From assembly GCA_964636985.1 (NCBI GenBank), contig CAZWSX010000055.1, forward strand, positions 1 to 23,837: a stretch of DNA of 23,837 nucleotides. Reading direction: 5' to 3'. The stretch is from CAZWSX01 sp964636985. GTDB lineage: Bacteria; Planctomycetota; Planctomycetia; Pirellulales; Pirellulaceae. Each line of letters begins with the position of its first letter. The stretch's first letter is position 1. This document shows, piece by piece, positions 23,371 through 23,837 of this stretch. The notes beneath the pieces are model-generated. The model saw nothing but the letters and a program-made list of their open reading frames with translations, did not search any database and was not told the origin of the DNA. The position numbers were made by a program, and so were the translations under genes.

Positions 23371-23837
23371 TTATCGCTTCGGCGGCGCCGCTTCCTTGAC
23401 CGTGGCGCCGTGCTCGTCGTGCATCAGCAGGATCGCGAACCGATCGACGTTGTCGAGTTCGTTCGTGCTCAAGCTGGCGTACTCGAAGCGTCCTCGCAGA
23501 TCGGTATAGCCATCTTTGTAGAACTTGACTTGGCCGTTGTTCAGCCGAGCGTACACTTTGACGTACGTCTTCGGCAACGGCTTGCCATTGTCGAGGTTGA
23601 CCTGGACCTGGCCATAGTTCTCGACCACATGCGCCGTGAGGCTATTGGCGTAGTAGGCCTGGCTCTTGGTCTGGCCGGCGGCCGTCAATTCGACCAGCAC
23701 GTTGCGGTTGCGCAAGGCCTCCGGCAATGGCCAAGATTTGCCTTTGTTGGCGGCATCGAGCGAAACCATCTCGCTCAGATTAGGCCGGATCGAGCGGAAC
23801 TCGCCCGACTGTTGCTGCACGAACGGATTGCGGCTGA
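23371..23837 (-). CDS. C-terminal part of a large uncharacterised protein (5' end beyond window)
   Basis: The frame is open to the right edge with no start needed inside the window, leaving 154 C-terminal residues. An internal GTG at 23820 is only a formal start: the frame continues upstream as SRNPFVQQQSGEF. The sequence is rich in alternating beta-strand pattern and aromatic residues, with VQVNLDNGKPLPKTYVKVYA and YKDGYTDLRGRFEY, which resembles the carboxypeptidase-regulatory or macroglobulin-type beta-sandwich found at the ends of large secreted bacterial proteins. I have an impression of similar C-termini in very large planctomycete proteins but cannot confirm it. The function is unknown. 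It is on the same strand as cheB but separated by 433 bp, so it is probably an independent unit. Confidence 0.75.
   Translation of the reverse strand, partial: SRNPFVQQQSGEFRSIRPNLSEMVSLDAANKGKSWPLPEALRNRNVLVELTAAGQTKSQAYYANSLTAHVVENYGQVQVNLDNGKPLPKTYVKVYARLNNGQVKFYKDGYTDLRGRFEYASLSTNELDNVDRFAILLMHDEHGATVKEAAPPKR

Overview
The window reads as bacterial chromosome of about 58% GC, densely coded and almost entirely on the minus strand. The best guess for the source is a planctomycete (Pirellulales-like). This rests on a large-protein C-terminus at the right edge whose style I associate with that group, on a kinase/nucleotidyltransferase fusion in the reverse of the E. coli HldE order, and on a chemotaxis set combining CheC/CheD/CheV-type adaptation with no motor genes nearby. 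The assignment is inference, because there is no rRNA or marker gene to fix it.

Region 1 (1-6513, minus strand) is a tightly packed surface-sugar operon. In transcription order it encodes a PfkB kinase with a degenerate N-terminal nucleotidyltransferase domain, an extended-SDR nucleotide-sugar epimerase, a HAD hydrolase, an APH-fold kinase, the N- and C-terminal halves of a split transketolase, and a SAM methyltransferase that runs off the left edge. Three junctions have 4- or 8-bp start/stop overlaps and a fourth (TktN/TktC) has an 8-bp overlap, so the proteins are probably made in step for one pathway. A likely sigma-70-type promoter lies at 6540-6568. A second SAM methyltransferase (6777-7457, plus strand) diverges from it.

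Region 2 (7478-11618, minus strand) is sucA-sucB, encoding the E1 and E2 components of 2-oxoglutarate dehydrogenase. The E2 has no recognisable peripheral-subunit-binding domain, and E1 carries a Glu in place of the usual Mg/ThDP-ligand Asp.

Region 3 (11778-22937, minus strand) is a complete chemosensory cluster in the order cheB, (310-bp gap), cheW, a soluble PAS-PAS-HAMP chemoreceptor, cheR, cheA (two HPt domains), a CheC-like phosphatase, cheD, cheY, a CheV-like CheW-REC protein, and finally an ABC1/UbiB atypical kinase 19 bp behind cheV. CheB has only the methylesterase domain. The receiver normally used for feedback is missing there, while CheV, CheY and CheC/CheD supply other routes of adaptation. 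A perfect 10-bp hairpin sits between the receptor and cheR.

Region 4 (22938-23837) is a 433-bp gene-poor stretch with several short dyads. It is followed by the C-terminal 154 residues of a large unidentified protein cut by the window edge. No RNA genes, CRISPR arrays, insertion sequences or phage genes were seen.
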